64,000 nt of DNA from Hypericum androsaemum (GCA_963995505.1 OZ023181.1:16984221-17048220), one strand, 5' to 3'; shown: positions 21,063 to 33,622, counted from the stretch's first letter. A program made the numbers and translations. The notes: a model not told the origin generated them from the sequence alone.

Positions 21063-21985
21063 TAGGGATGGCAATGGGCAGGATCCGGGTAGGATTTATA
21101 GGACCCAGACCCTTGCCCTCTTTTTAAATTGTGGACTCAGATCCTTACACTTATCTTCTTTAAAAATAAGGAATTTGGGCAGGATCTGGGTCCTAAAAAA
21201 TCGGGCAGGATCAGGGCGACCCGCGGGTCCGTATTTTTTAAAATATTTAATTTTTAAAAATTTATTTATCTTTTTATAGTGTTCAAATAGCAATAGGACA
21301 TTTTTATTCATTAAACATATCAATACAAATAAACCAAAAAAGAAAATCAAAAAAAAGTTGAAGTTGGGTAAGTTAAAATTAAAAATTTTGCTCGTAATTT
21401 TCGCTGCTATTACTTGGGACATGTGGCTGCTTTGTAATGGTATTATCTTCAATGAGGCGGGGTGCGATAATGAGTTTTTCTTGCATTCTGTGCTCTTTCA
21501 TGTCCAAGAGTGGATCTTTTGGACAGATGTCTCGATCATTCACAATCAATCGCTGCTCACTTTCTTGATTGCCTACAAGAATTTATAGGTCCATCTTCTT
21601 CACCTCTCGAGGTTGAGGGAACGTTTCGGTCGGAGGTGGGGTTGTAACTGATGTAAATATCGGGCACATGTATTTTGTCTTTCTTTTTGCGCTTCATTTG
21701 TTTTGAACTTTCGTTTTAATAAAGAATATTTACCTACTAAAAAATTTGAGAATTTGGTATTATGTCTAATAATTAATATACATATATATTATTTAATATT
21801 AATTTAAAAAATTAGGGTAGAATCGGGCAAGATCTTATAGATCTATACCCATACCCTTATCCTTTTAAAATATCAGGATCTGGGCAGGATCAGGGTATAG
21901 ATTCGATCAAAGTCAACAGATCTTCGACCCTTCAAGTCTGAATTAAGGTTGACCCTCAGGATAAGGGTTTAATTGCTATAAAAAA
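21063..21985. mobile_element. hAT-like MITE split by a LINE fragment
   Basis: The left end 'tagggatggcaatgggcagg' matches the hAT MITE terminus at 6610 and 45470. The right part (21820-21985) contains the 'gatct.tag.tctatacccat' and 'gaccctcagg' blocks expected near the other end, ending in a degraded 'taattgctata'. The two halves are separated by a LINE 3' end. The target duplication is not recognisable. Confidence 0.55.
21360..21748 (+). pseudogene. 5'-truncated LINE 3' end nested in the MITE
   Basis: 'FAAITWDMWLLCNGIIFNEA' at about 21390-21460 is the W-x2-W-x3-N signature found between zf-RVT and the end of plant LINE proteins. It is followed by a stop, a 3' UTR, AATAAA (about 21718) and a short A-run at 21742-21748 preceded by 'tatttacctacta', similar to the end of the LINE at 2625-2640. 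Confidence 0.75.
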
Positions 21986-22277
21986 AGAAAAAAATTACAG
22001 CTGGGCTAGGAATGGGGCCCAACAAAGCAACAAAAAAAAACACTGTTAGGATGAGCACATAGTGTGAGCAGAATGACAGTCTCTCTCTCTAGCAAGCCCC
22101 CTCCACCAGTTGCTTGCTGCTGACCACGAAAAAGAACTAACTAGTAACGCCAGTCCTCCCCTCCCTCTCTCTCTCCCCCTCCCAACAACCAATCGCCAAA
22201 TTCACCAAAATGGCCTAAAACTGCAAAAATAAAACCAAAAACACTCCGATCCTTTCCCCCGATTCGAAAACCCTGTC

Positions 22278-24116
22278 ATGGAAGCCAGAATTCGCCACGC
22301 GATAGGCGTGACCGAGTTCCCGTCCCTCGCTCCCCCGACCAGAAACCGAGTCAACTCACCCTTCGCGAGTCCAACTCGCCTTTCCCTCTCTTCCCACCCT
22401 CTCCGCTTCCCGATCCCCAACCTCCGCCGCCGATGCGTCCCCGCTGCCGCCAACCGCCACGATCACCCCCACCAGCACCTCCACAACGACTGCTGCCACG
22501 GGCACGGGCACGGACACGTGGACGACCTGAGTGGGGCCCAGGCAGCGGTGATCAAGTTCGCGAGAGCGGTTGGGTGGATGAGCTTCGCGGACTACCTGAG
22601 GGAGAACCTCCACACGTGCTGCTCCGCCGCGGCGCTCTTCCTCGCCGCCGCCGCCTGCCCTCACCTCCTCCCCAAGCACGCCGTCAAGCCCTTCCAGACC
22701 TCCGCCCTCCTCCTCGCCTTCCCTCTCGTCGGGGTAGGTCTATCTCGCCTCAACTTGTGGTTATTTTATCTGCAAGCTCGTTGTTGAATAAGAATTTCTG
22801 CTTTGGCGTCGTAGGTCTCAGCGTCGTTGGACGCGGTTCTGGATATAGCCTGTGGGAAGGTGAACATACACGTGCTGATGGCACTCGCGGCCTTCGCGTC
22901 GGTTTTTATGGGGAATACCGTGGAAGGTGGCTTGCTTCTCGCCATGTTCAATCTCGCTCACATAGGTGAGTGAGTCGGACGATACGTTATTCCATTGAGT
23001 TGAGTGATAGGACCTTTGAGGTTAGCATTGAGCTAGGGCTGATTTGCTGCGAATATTTGTTGCAGCGGAGGAGTTTTTCACGAGTAAATCAATGGTAGAT
23101 GTTAAAGAGCTGAAGGATAATTACCCGGATTCTGCCCTGGTTTTGGATGTCAACGATGAGAAGATCCCTGATTTATCTGACTTGTCGTACACAAGTGTGC
23201 CCGTTCATGATGTGGATGTGGGGTCGTACATCTTGGTCGGAACTGGTGAGGTCTGGTTTTCTTTTTTATTTCTATATGGCTGTTGTGTAAAGCTGCTGTT
23301 TCCTTTCAGACATTTGATTATGCCTTCCAAGATAGGAAAGTTTCATAGACATTCCTAGGTTTGTGATCAGCTTCTTGTAGGGCATCTAACTTGTGCCGTA
23401 GTATCACTCTCTTATTTTTCTTCTTTCAGTTAAAATCATTGAGCATCTCCTTCCAATGCAACTGCTTCTGCTGATTTGTGTGGGATGTATGTCCAGTCTC
23501 CCTGACGATCTGTTGCAGATGGGAAACATGCAAATCTTATGCTTCTTATTTCTTTGGCACTTCTCACTTAAATGAGGTCTCTAGAAATAACCGCCAATGA
23601 GTCACTCTTGTGACACAGGCTGTCTTGTTAGTATTCGAAGGGCTTGTATCTGCGGCCTTTGTGACAAGGAAATAGTGATGATAGGTCACAATTGCATGGC
23701 ATACTTGCTAAACCGCTAAATTCTGGTATAGCTGGAAAAATCTTGGTGTCCAAGTTTTCATGCTCAATAATGTTTACAGGAATTGCACGTTTAATGAGAA
23801 GAGGCTTTTATCATGTTTAGGCTGTACCTGTAGATTGCCAAGTTTTTCAGGGAAGTGCAACAATCACCATTGAGCACTTGACTGGCGAAGTCAAGCCAAT
23901 AGAGGCAAAAGTTGGCGACAGAATTCCTGGTGGTGCGAGAAACCTGGATGGCAGAATGATTATCAAGGTATGGTAGTAACTGTTAACCTGCATGCAACTC
24001 AGAATTTAGTGTTCGAGAGAGAAAGCTTGCCCAGGTTTTTTTTTCATTTTGCACAATCCTCCCCCCCCCCCCCCCCCCCCTCCCCCCCCCCCCTCCTCCC
24101 CCCCCCCCCCCCCCCC

Positions 24117-24154
<38 letters not shown>

Positions 24155-27100
24155 CTACTCTGGATAAAGATTTACGCAATTCTAGCTTCTTTAAATCCTT
24201 TATCCTTCTTTAGCCTTGTTGATCTTCTTGTTAGCATTTCCCCTGTAGTCAATTTTGATTTTCAATTCTCCAATCAGGCCACCAAGACCTGGAAAGAATC
24301 AACTATAAGTAGGATAGTGCAACTAACCGAGGAAGCACAACTTAATAAGCCAAAGCTTCAAAGGTGGTTGGACGAATTTGGTGAGCAATATAGCAAGGTG
24401 GTTGTGGGCTTGTCAGTTGCTGTTGCTCTCATTGGGCCTTTTCTTTTCAAGTGGCCATTTATGAGTACACCAGGTAAGCTCAATGAAGAGCAAGCTTAAA
24501 CAATTGTTCTATCCCAATACCTTGTAGGCCATGTCCTGCAAAGTTTGCCTTTCTTTGGGGAAGACTCAACCAGCTCCTATGTGTTATTTATTGTTTGAGC
24601 ATAATCTAGTTCCTGTTATGAGTGACCTAAGGTAATGAGTTGTACGGAGCTTCTCACCATCCTTATTATGTTGTTTGACTAAATTTAAATGTGAGAAATT
24701 TTCTGAATAGGTCAGGATTACTTGGATTGCAGTTTGGACGGAGTGCTAGTGTCTTGCAGAGTTAAAGTTCACTTCTTTTTTGTATTTATGGCCTTTTCGA
24801 CAAAATTGCTTAACTAATAGAGACAATTTGTGGCTTTGAAAGGAGGGTTCTTTTTCTATTAATTATTATGCATTTTTCAATTCAAGCTCTATCAACTTAT
24901 GTCTCATAAATTCCTAAAATATGCCAGACAAAAGGTAATATAAAATGCTCTAGTAATTGGAAATAAGTTAGCTGATGAATCATAAATAAAAGTTTTCAGG
25001 TATGTTCCTTTTTCTTTTGCTTCAAGATACTTGATTCTGCCTCTCTCTTGGTATGTATTTTCAAGTAGTGTTGCTTTTTATCTCATATCAACGTTGGTAT
25101 ATCTGTATAGCCTGCAGAGGATCAGTATATAGAGCACTAGGGCTAATGGTGGCAGCATCGCCTTGTGCACTTGCTGTTGCTCCGTTGGCATATGCCACCG
25201 CTATAAGTTCATGTGCCAGAAAGGTACCTGTCTATAGATTTCTGTGAGAGATTTCTTTCTTATTGAGAGAGAAGTCTCTGATTGTTCAGTATTTGTCAAT
25301 CAAGAATCAAGATGAACTTTCTCTGGTTCCTGATGCCGGAACTGTTAAATGTTTATGCTCATTGTGATCTATTTAACACTCACCATGTTCATCTCTTATG
25401 ATCAATAGTAGTGTCACTTGCATAAAGCTTACCATCCATCTTAATGTATTTTCTTGCTGGTAGAACTTAACAAAGATTGGAGATAATAGCTGCTGATGTT
25501 CTTAGTTTAATTAAGACATATTTATGGGCGAACTTTATCTGGTAGCCTGGTTTCGTGTTTTTCATGTTTATGGACGAGCCTTATCTGATAGCCCGGTGTC
25601 GTGTTTTTCATATTTATGGATGAACCTTATCTGATAGCCCGGTGTTGTGTTTTTCAGGGAATATTGCTTAAAGGGGCTCAAGTCCTGGACGCTTTAGCTT
25701 CCTGCCACACGATTGCTTTTGATAAAACAGGGACGTTGACAACAGGGGGTCTTGCATTTAAAGCAATTGAACCAATTTATGGACATAAGACTGGAAGCAA
25801 CAAAAAACAGATTATTTCCTGTTGCATTCCAAGTTGTGAGAAAGAAGCTCTTGCTGTAGCAGCTGCAATGGAAAAGGGAACTACTCATCCAATTGGAAGG
25901 TAGTTTCCATTCAACTGAAAGAAATCGTCTTTTCCTTTTCTTTTCTTTTTTTGCATCATGAGGGTTCTGTGGGACTTTCAAGAAAATGCTTAGCTTCTGC
26001 ACGATATGCAATTTGGTGTTCTAATGAGCAGAATGCCCCAGAACTTTCCTTTGCTGTCAGCCAAGCCTTCATTTTATGCTGGACCTGTCATGCAACCTGC
26101 TCATGATTGTGGTCCTGTGATCTTAGTTTAAAATATGGGCAAAGTTTAATCATCTCTCTTTTATGCTTCTGCGTTCTGATCTCCACTTTTTTTTTGCTGG
26201 ATAAACATTTTCTGTGTGCTTCTTGCTTTTGCAGAGCTGTTGTGGATCATAGCATAGGAAAAGATCTGCCTTCTGTCTCAGTGGAGAGTTATGAGTATTT
26301 TCCTGGCAGAGGTCTAACTGCAACTCTGAATAATCACGAGGTATTACATCATTTAGAAAACATTAATCCGTCGATCTGAATAGTTCCATTATGTAAGTCA
26401 TGCTAGTTACTGTCTTTTGAACCTACCCTTACAGCTAGAAGTTGTGCTACTTATTATGGCGAACTTTAAATTGTTGCTGGAAATTTACTTAAATCATAAA
26501 TTTAACCTACTATTATGCTCTTGCAGTTGGGATCCGGGCAGACTAAATTGTTGAAAGCTTCACTAGGTTCTGTTGAATTTATTACATCTCTCTGCAAATC
26601 GGATGAGGCAGCAAAAAAGATTAAGGAAGCTGCTACAGCATCTTCTTATGGATGTGACTTTGTCCATGCTGCTTTATGTGTCAATGAAAAGGTGAGCGAT
26701 ATTCACCGTGCCCACTCCAATCTTGCTTTCTAACTTCCAAGCTTGTTCATATACAGACACTTAGGTGCTGTGTTTCTAGTACTGAGCTAGAAAATTTTAT
26801 TGGTAAATTAATCAAATGCAAAATTGCAAAGACTGCATATAAAGATCATTTCAAATCCTTCAGAGAAAACAAGGAGTACACCATCATTGTGGTTCACCTC
26901 TGATATTTCTTTTTCGGGGTTTCCCAGAGAGAAAGATAACTAATATCTGCTGATGATATTCACTTTTTCCTGTGTAGGTGACACTGATTCACCTTGAGGA
27001 TAGACCCCGGCCAGGTGTACCAGATGTCGTCGCACAGTTACAAAATGAAGCGGGACTCCGGATAATGATGTTAACTGGTGACCATGAGTCAAGTGCATGG

Positions 27101-28284
27101 CGAGTTGCCAACGCTGTTGGTATCAGTGAAGTTCACTGCAGCCTGAAGCCTGAAGACAAGCTTAATCATGTGAAGAATATCTCAAGAGATACAGGTGAGC
27201 TCTAGGCTGCATGTGCTTTATACAGGATAAATAGACAACACAAAACCATGTCTCTAGACATTGTTTCTGAATGTGAGGTGGTGTTACGCTGTGGGACTTT
27301 GGCGTTTTAGCTGAAATTTTTACTAGCGGCATTGTATCTTGCCTATACAAAAGGTTCGAAGGCAATTGTAGATTCTTTACATGAGTTCTCTGGATTCATT
27401 ACAGGTGGAGGTCTGATTATGGTTGGTGAAGGTATTAATGATGCTCCGGCCCTTGCAGCTGCCACGGTAGGAATTGTACTAGCTCAACGTGCTAGTGCAA
27501 CTGCCATTGCTGTTGCAGATGTCTTATTAGTAAGGGATAACATATCTGGCGTCCCTTTTTGTATAGCGAAATCTCGCCAGACAACTTCTCTGGTATGTTA
27601 AACCTATGTTTTTAATGTAATTTTGGTGCTTAATTCTTCTGCTGTTTCTGATTGTTATGCCCATGTATCTGCAGGTCAAGCAAAACGTGGCTCTTGCCTT
27701 GACTTGCATAATCCTGGCCTCCCTTCCATCTGTGTTGGGTTTTCTCCCACTATGGTTAACGGTACGACTCTGGTTTATCTTATGGAACAAAATCACCCAA
27801 TACGTTCGGTCATTTTCATTTTGAAGAGAGGAGACGTATGATTCACGAATGCATAGATGCTATTGGAAATTGCAGCTTATAGTTATTACTAAATGAGTGA
27901 AACGTAACCAGAATTTGCAAGCTTTTCCTTCAAATAATCCTTGTCCGCCGTCGTTTTTGGTTCCATGTTGGTCATTTACAATAATAACAATGTCTGCAAA
28001 CTTTTGTGTAATTCTGTTTTGAGGTCATTTTGTGTCTCTGGAAATTTGGAATCTTAGGAATTTCAATCCCTTCCAATACTGACCGTCATCTGGTGATTAA
28101 TCAGGTTCTTTTACACGAAGGTGGCACGCTCCTTGTTTGCCTCAATTCGATACGTGCCCTTAACGACCCGAAATGGTCATGGAGTCAAGACATGCATCGG
28201 TTGTTGGAAGATCTCAAAACAAGAACCAGGTCGTCGAAGTCGAATGGCACAGGCACGAACACAATTCAGGCTGCAGCTCCGTGA
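22278..28284 (+). CDS. HMA1: Chloroplast-envelope P1B-type metal ATPase HMA1
   Basis: Thirteen GT-AG exons encode 810 residues (Arabidopsis HMA1: about 819): 22278-22733, 22815-22965, 23066-23250, 23821-23967, 24278-24473, 25111-25223, 25658-25899, 26235-26340, 26527-26691, 26978-27194, 27405-27592, 27675-27761 and 28105-28284. Phases agree. The N-terminus is Ser/Arg-rich like a transit peptide, then a His-rich stretch (residues 61-80, 'HDHPHQHLHNDCCHGHGHGH'). Catalytic landmarks: actuator TGE (285-287), membrane SPC (395-397, the HMA1-type metal site), phosphorylated Asp438 in DKTGTLT, HP (493-494), TGD (620-622) and GEGINDAP (667-674). Known role: ATP-driven Cu/Zn (Ca reported) transport across the chloroplast envelope. 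Oddities are a 90-base C tract in intron 4 and a repeat-borne acceptor before exon 7. The start was chosen as the first ATG giving a transit peptide. All catalytic residues are present, so it should be functional. Confidence 0.96.
24061..24150 (+). repeat. poly-C tract in HMA1 intron 4
   Basis: Ninety bases of C with four isolated T bases or T pairs. Such a tract can form i-motif/G-quadruplex structures and is also a known site of assembly error, so its true length is uncertain. Confidence 0.9.
25521..25658 (+). repeat. 46-bp tandem triplication containing the exon 7 splice acceptor
   Basis: Three units of exactly 46 bp (25521-25566, 25567-25612, 25613-25658), each starting 'tttatgg' and containing 'ttatctg.tagcc.gg' and 'gtgtttttca'. 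Units 1 and 2 end in 'ttcatg' and 'ttcata'; only unit 3 ends in 'ttcagg', supplying the AG used to splice exon 7. Confidence 0.92.
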
Positions 28285-29915
28285 TTTGACCAAGTAGTCT
28301 CCTCCTTCAGCGTTCTTGCAGAATGCATCCATGCACACAGCTGGGTTCCAAACTTGGACAGTAGAGTAGAATCCTAGAGATGAACTAAACAATTCAATAA
28401 TTGTAGATAAAAAGCAGCCATTGTATTTTTACCAGAAGGAACGGGATAAATGATTATTTTCTTCTCAACTTAAAAATGTATAAAGCCCCAATGAACTAAC
28501 AGCAGATCTAAGAAAAATGTATAATGGTGAAAATTTGGAAAGCGCGTTATTTTGGGGTTATCAAATAAAATATTATACTCACCAAAAATAAAAGATATAC
28601 GACGACAATACCTATGGTTCATAAGATATTCTTATTGTCCTTTCCGTGTATTGGTTTCGGAGTTGTTTTCCGATTCATTTTGGTTATTGCAGTACGTCAA
28701 TTTCAAAGAAATGTAGTTGTAAAAACAGTATTTTTTGGCAAATAAAATTTAATTATAAAAAAATAAGGTTCCCCGTAAAATTCTCACTCATCTTAATGAT
28801 TGAGTTGAGTTAATCAAGTCATATTTGTAAAATTTTCTTACACTTATGTATCTCATATTAAAATTAGGTAAAGTGACCAATACATACATACATATATATA
28901 TATAGTGGAAGAAAGCCATCTCTCCAATTATTCGTCTATTTTCTCACTCGAGACATCACCCAATTCAATCCAAAAGAGACCTAATCGTGGATAACTCTCG
29001 TGGACCAGGTCGCCCCTAGAACGACGGAGTCAACATCGTTGAACCAAAGAAACCCAGATAAGATCGTGGAGGGAAAAAACACATTAGAACCATATCTCAT
29101 TAAATACGCTAGCCGGAATCGTTAGGTGAGCCAGTTGGAAAGAGGAACAAGTCAGGCTTTGGGTTTGTCCCGAAACTACTAAAACTGCCTCTTGGACAGT
29201 TGGTCGAGGAAGAACCGTGTTTACCGGTCCTACTTGCAAAAACCTTCCATTTCCATACTATATCCAATATTCAGATATGACTTGTTCCGAGTATAATAGA
29301 TTTGAGCGGAATATAAATTTTGAAAAGTGATATTATTATAATGCATTACCGAGAACCATAAAGATATTTCATTACCAACATTTTTACTCTTAGAACTGAA
29401 GTATAACGGATCTCATTTAATATTTGACGTGAAATCTCCGCCACTAGTTCAACGTACCAGAAATTATGATAATTTGTACGGTACCAGGCAGTTAGTTGGC
29501 TGTTTTTTATTTTTTGTGAATAGTTAGTTGGCTGTTTTTGTCTCGACAAAATATTGCTAGAATTTGATATATATTCAACATTATTTTCAAGGTCGAGGTC
29601 CATTTGAATTAAAATAGGCCAATATTATTAAATTTTGAAATGAAATTTAACATCATTTTTAAGGTCATGTTCCATTCAAATTAATATTAATCGGTATTGT
29701 TATAAATCTGATTAATATTAATTGTTATTTTAAATTTTGATATAAATTTAATATCATTTTCAGGTTATTTTATATTTAAATTAATATTAATTAGTTCAGA
29801 TAAGTTTTTATCTTTTAAGTTAGTTTTCCAAAAAAAAATACCCTCTCCACGCAGAACCATTTGTATCCTCTCAAATTCGAGGAGCATTAATTAAAAAAAA
29901 AATAAGCAGCGTTAG
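28285..29915. other. HMA1 3' flank and AT-rich intergenic DNA
   Basis: Begins with the HMA1 3' UTR. The rest is AT-rich with no supported gene, RNA or mobile-element end. A short 'gttagttggctgttttt' duplication at 29491-29540 is visible. Confidence 0.45.
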
Positions 29916-30160
29916 TTTTTTTGGAAGTGGTGAGTGTTATACACTCATTGATTCATAAACATTACAAGGGATTAAATAAAACGTGCCTGCAGATACAGTC
30001 TTGCAGTAAGATAGGAATACAACCCATTGGGAGAGAAATAAAGACATGAAAATCTAAATCTAACGAGAGAGAAATTATATAGTCAACTACTCTATTGTCA
30101 TTTTGGTAACAATGTCGGAGCTCCACACGCCACTGACGACTAAGAGGTTTTGATAATTAA

Positions 30161-30900
30161 TCACAAGGGACGAAAGTGGATGCCCCATCTCAATACCCTT
30201 GGTAAAATAGCTCGCAGCCACCTGCAAATCTGTCTCAACAACCACAGACCGGTACCCTCAATTCCAAACCAACCGTAGGCCATGCTATAATGCCCACAAC
30301 TCTGAAGCCAAAGAGTTGCAAACCCAGTGTTACAAGTAAAGCCCCCACACCATAATCCATGAGCATCTCGGATGACCCCTCCACCTGTTGCCAGACCAGG
30401 ATTATCTTTCGAGACGCCATCCGAATTCAACTTCACCCAACCCTCACATAGAGGCGACCAAATCACAAGCTGCAGTGTCAGCTGTAACCGTACCACCCCA
30501 TGGCCGGACATCGCTAACCAGCAGAAAAGTCCCTAGCCTAAACTCAGTAACACCTCTTTGCCAACCACTATGTTCAACCTGCTCATCTCAACCAAAAATA
30601 ACAGTACACCTCCACTTCCAAATCCACCAACACATTATCGCAAACAACGTATTCCACTTGTCCCCATCATCCATCTTAAAAGTAAGCTCAACATAACTAG
30701 CCAACCAATCTGAAACTTCTGAAGAGAAGAACACTTGATGAGCCGAAGGTGGGACTAAAAACCTCCAAATCCGACGAGCCTCCCGGCAATCACGCAAGAG
30801 TTGGAGGAGTGTCTCAAGCCTATTGCTACATAAAGGGCAATCCGATGATGCAGCAAAATGGCACCTATAACGCTCCACATCCGTCATCAAGCACCACTTC
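30161..30900 (-). pseudogene. LINE zf-RVT and RNase H domains
   Basis: 30590-30900 encodes 'CPLCSNRLETLLQLLRDC' with the CxxC of zf-RVT (the later His is lost) and 'WRFLVPP', then 'IMCWWIWKWRC' matching the WxxWxxR segment. 30161-30511 encodes RNase H beginning 'WVKLNSDGVSKDNPGLATGG', where the first catalytic Asp is kept. A frameshift follows this motif, so later acidic residues fall in another frame. Confidence 0.8.
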
Positions 30901-31641
30901 AAATAGGTTCACATGAAAACACGAACTCATTCTGGTACTTCAAGTTTCCAGACATGCCGCCACATATTTGGAGAAATGTCTGTGACTCCTGAACCCATCA
31001 CAACCTCTAGATACGCTGAGTTGGTTGTATACTTTCCTGACGTAGAATGCTTCCATGAAAGATGTTACACCTAGCCCCCTGCTTCATCAACAAACACAGA
31101 TGTCAGAATTAACTTCCAATGAATATGAAGAAAACGTCTGAGACTATCCCAATTCCAACCACAATCCATACCAATAATCATATATTATTGACTCCGCTTC
31201 CATTTGAGGAACCACCACTGAGCTCAAGGCCAGATGATGGGGAGGAGACAACCAACAGTCCTTTCAAAACTGAACTCCTTCCATTCCCAACTGACCATGT
31301 GAGGCCATCTGATAAAGCTGGGGCTAGCTTAACTATGCTCCCCCAGATTGTTCACTGGAAAGAATGAGATAGGAATCTCACCCACATCGGAAAGACCCGA
31401 CAATACTCCTTGGTCAAAACCTTGGTCTAAAGTGCATCTAGCTCAGTTAGAAATTGCCCCCCAAGCTTCATGACATGTGCTTCATTCATTTACTTAGCAC
31501 TGCGAATACCCAAGTCTCCCAGACAGTTCGGTTGATAAACTTCTACCCACTTGATCAAATAAACCCTTTGCATAGTGTATGTGTCTCCCAGTAAGAATCC
31601 ATGACTTTAAGTTGATCTAAACGATCACATAGAAGAAATTA

Positions 31642-32993
31642 GGGCAAATTACTCTCACGTCCATGTACTTTAGTCATCCTCCCCCTAGGGTCCCTGAATT
31701 TTGAAAAATGATTGTCCCGTCCCTAAGTTTTGATGATAATAGACTCTCGGGTCCCTAGAGCCGGAATATTCTATATTCTCCGGCGAAGCCCTATTTGAAA
31801 TGACCAAAATGCCCTTATTTTTCAATTTAATCAAAAATTCCATCCTTCCCCATGTCAATACTACCCTCTACCAAACAAAAAATCCCCCCCCCCCCCCCCC
31901 TCTGCCATTCTATAAGGTTTTCCCCAAATCAAGAAATTAAAAAGCTGCGATTCATCGAGGAGTGGAGACGATGATTTACCGGCGATAAACGACAAGCAGG
32001 AGGGAGACCTTAAGCGTTCCACAGCCGACACAGGACCTCCCCTCGCCAGACTTCTACCGGTTGACCTGAGAAACTCCAGACGACGGTGCAGTTTTGAGCG
32101 ACGATGAGGATGTCGACTGCAATGGACCGGGGACATCGCTGAGCCTGTCCCTTCCCGGGGTGGAGGAGCGATTTCTGGAACCTGTGCCAGCTCTTCCTCT
32201 AGTGGCTCCGACGAATGGGGCGGGGGGGGGGGGGGGGGGGGTGTGTGCGATGGGTCTGAGTTTGGAGTTCATGGCGTAGTACAGGACATGATAAAAATGG
32301 AGGTGCGAAACAACATGATGGAGCAGAGGGGCGGCGCCGGCGGCAGGGGATCCGCCAGAGTAATGTGATTTCAGGCCGCCGGAGGGGAGGGATTTAGGAA
32401 TCTGGTGGGATTGAGTCGGGCCGGGTTCGATAGGATCGAGTAGTGAGTTTTACAGTTTTAGGAATGGGTTCTTGGTCAGCACGATTGAACTGTTTAGAGA
32501 GGGGATGACAGTTTTTAGGGGATGACGATCTTCTCTTAGGGTGGGTAAAGTTTGGAGCTTTAAGTATCTGTGGCTTTGTACAATTTTGACTTGATGTTGC
32601 TGTCCGAATTGGGTTAGGTCATCGGTTTTTAGCTCCCATTTTTGGTTTATCTGGTGATTATCTTCTGTGTTGCTTTTGGGTGGGATGAAATCTTTTTGTT
32701 ATTTATTTTTTTATCTCTGGGTTGATTTTGATTTCTGGGGAAGAAGAGAGGAGTTGAAGAAGATGATGGGTGGGAGGAAGAAGATGAAGGGGATGAAGGA
32801 GGGGTTTTTTTAAGTGTGAGGGGTATTTTGATCATTTTAGCTAGGAATTCGCCGGAGAATATAGAATATTTCGGCTTCAAGGACCCGAGAGTCTATTATC
32901 ATCAAAACTTAGGGACGGTATGATCTTTTTCCAAAATCCAGGGACCCTAAGGGGAGGGTGACCAAAGTACAGGGACGTGAGGGTAATTTGTCC
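31642..32993. mobile_element. Pack-MULE carrying a MYB gene fragment
   Basis: Left end 'GGGCAAATTACTCTCACGTC' and right end 'GTGAGGGTAATTTGTCC' are inverted copies. Inverted similarity runs about 160 bp, through 'gggtccctgaattttg', 'ttttgatgataatagactct' and 'gaatattctatattctccgg'. It is flanked by an exact 9-bp duplication aagaaatta (31633-31641 and 32994-33002). There is no transposase. The middle third (about 32085-32540) is closely similar to the 3' part and 3' UTR of the MYB gene at 43302-44087, which makes this a Pack-MULE. It lies inside a LINE. A C-run (31884-31900) and a G-run (32222-32241) may be miscounted. Confidence 0.93.
32085..32540 (+). pseudogene. captured 3' part of an R2R3-MYB gene (subgroup 22)
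   Basis: The translation 'SDDEDVDCNGPGTSLSLSLP' aligns with residues 152-171 of the intact MYB ([20 protein letters not shown]), including the EAR-type LxLSL motif. Then, after a frameshift at the former MAVVQ site (about 32275), 'MMEQRGGAG', 'FQAAGGEGFRN' and a C-terminal '..GFDRIE' match the intact C-terminus. Similarity continues past the stop into 3' UTR ('aggaatgggttcttggtca', then 'gtttagagag'), so capture was from DNA or unspliced sequence and not just coding exons. The MYB DNA-binding domain is absent. A poly-G expansion, a frameshift and an in-frame stop make it non-coding. Confidence 0.92.
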
Positions 32994-33141
32994 AAGAAAT
33001 TATAGACAAACAACCTGCATGGCATAAGTAGGAATGGTAGCTAGAAATTATCGTACAAAAGTATGCATACCCGCCTTGGAGAGCTGCTTCACTTTCTAAC
33101 CCGCTAATTCCCCCTGCACCTTATCCACCAAATAATCAAAA

Positions 33142-33622
33142 GTGGTATTAGTAACCATATTATGGGAAGCCAAAATGCCCAAATATCTCCAAAAATCAGT
33201 CGTGATAACAAACCCCAATTTGGTGCTCAGTCCTCAAGCTACCTTCGGAGACACATTCTTGGAGAGAAAAACTTGGGATTTAGCCGCACTAATCTGTTGT
33301 CCCAAGGCAGAACACAAGCATCCAGACCTTGCTTCAAATTTTGAACCTGAGCCAACTATGCTTCTGCAAACAAAATCACATCATCTATAAAAAAAGAGGT
33401 GTGACAATGTTGGGCCATTCCTATTTAACCTATTCGACCTACATTCCCCCTTAGTGATGGATACAGCAATCCATTGCGCCAACCTGTCCATACAAAGAAC
33501 AAAAAGATAAGTTGACAACGGATCCCCTTGTCAAACACCATGTGTAGAAAGAAATTCCTTAGGCATCTCCCTATTCCATAACAACCTCAAGGATGCCCTA
33601 GAAAGATACTTCACAATACGTT
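33142..33622 (-). pseudogene. LINE reverse transcriptase fragment (continues at 35633-35705)
   Basis: Minus-strand reading gives 'QGDPLSTYLFVLCMDRLAQW' (33440-33530) and 'LFFIDDVILFAEA', the F.DD catalytic box with both aspartates, near 33375. Upstream 'SLIQRIVKYLSRASLRLLWN' runs to the insertion point at 33622 and resumes at 35633 as 'LRWDFMEETLMDVG' (to about 35705). Several stops (for example before QGDP) prove decay. Confidence 0.82.

Noticed and set aside
22433..22969. 178-codon Arg/Pro-rich frame overlapping HMA1 exon 1
   Set aside because: Shadow of the GC-rich transit-peptide exon, running through the exon 1 donor and intron.
23970..24167. Proline-rich open frame in HMA1 intron 4
   Set aside because: Generated by the poly-C tract; it lies in an intron and has no start context.
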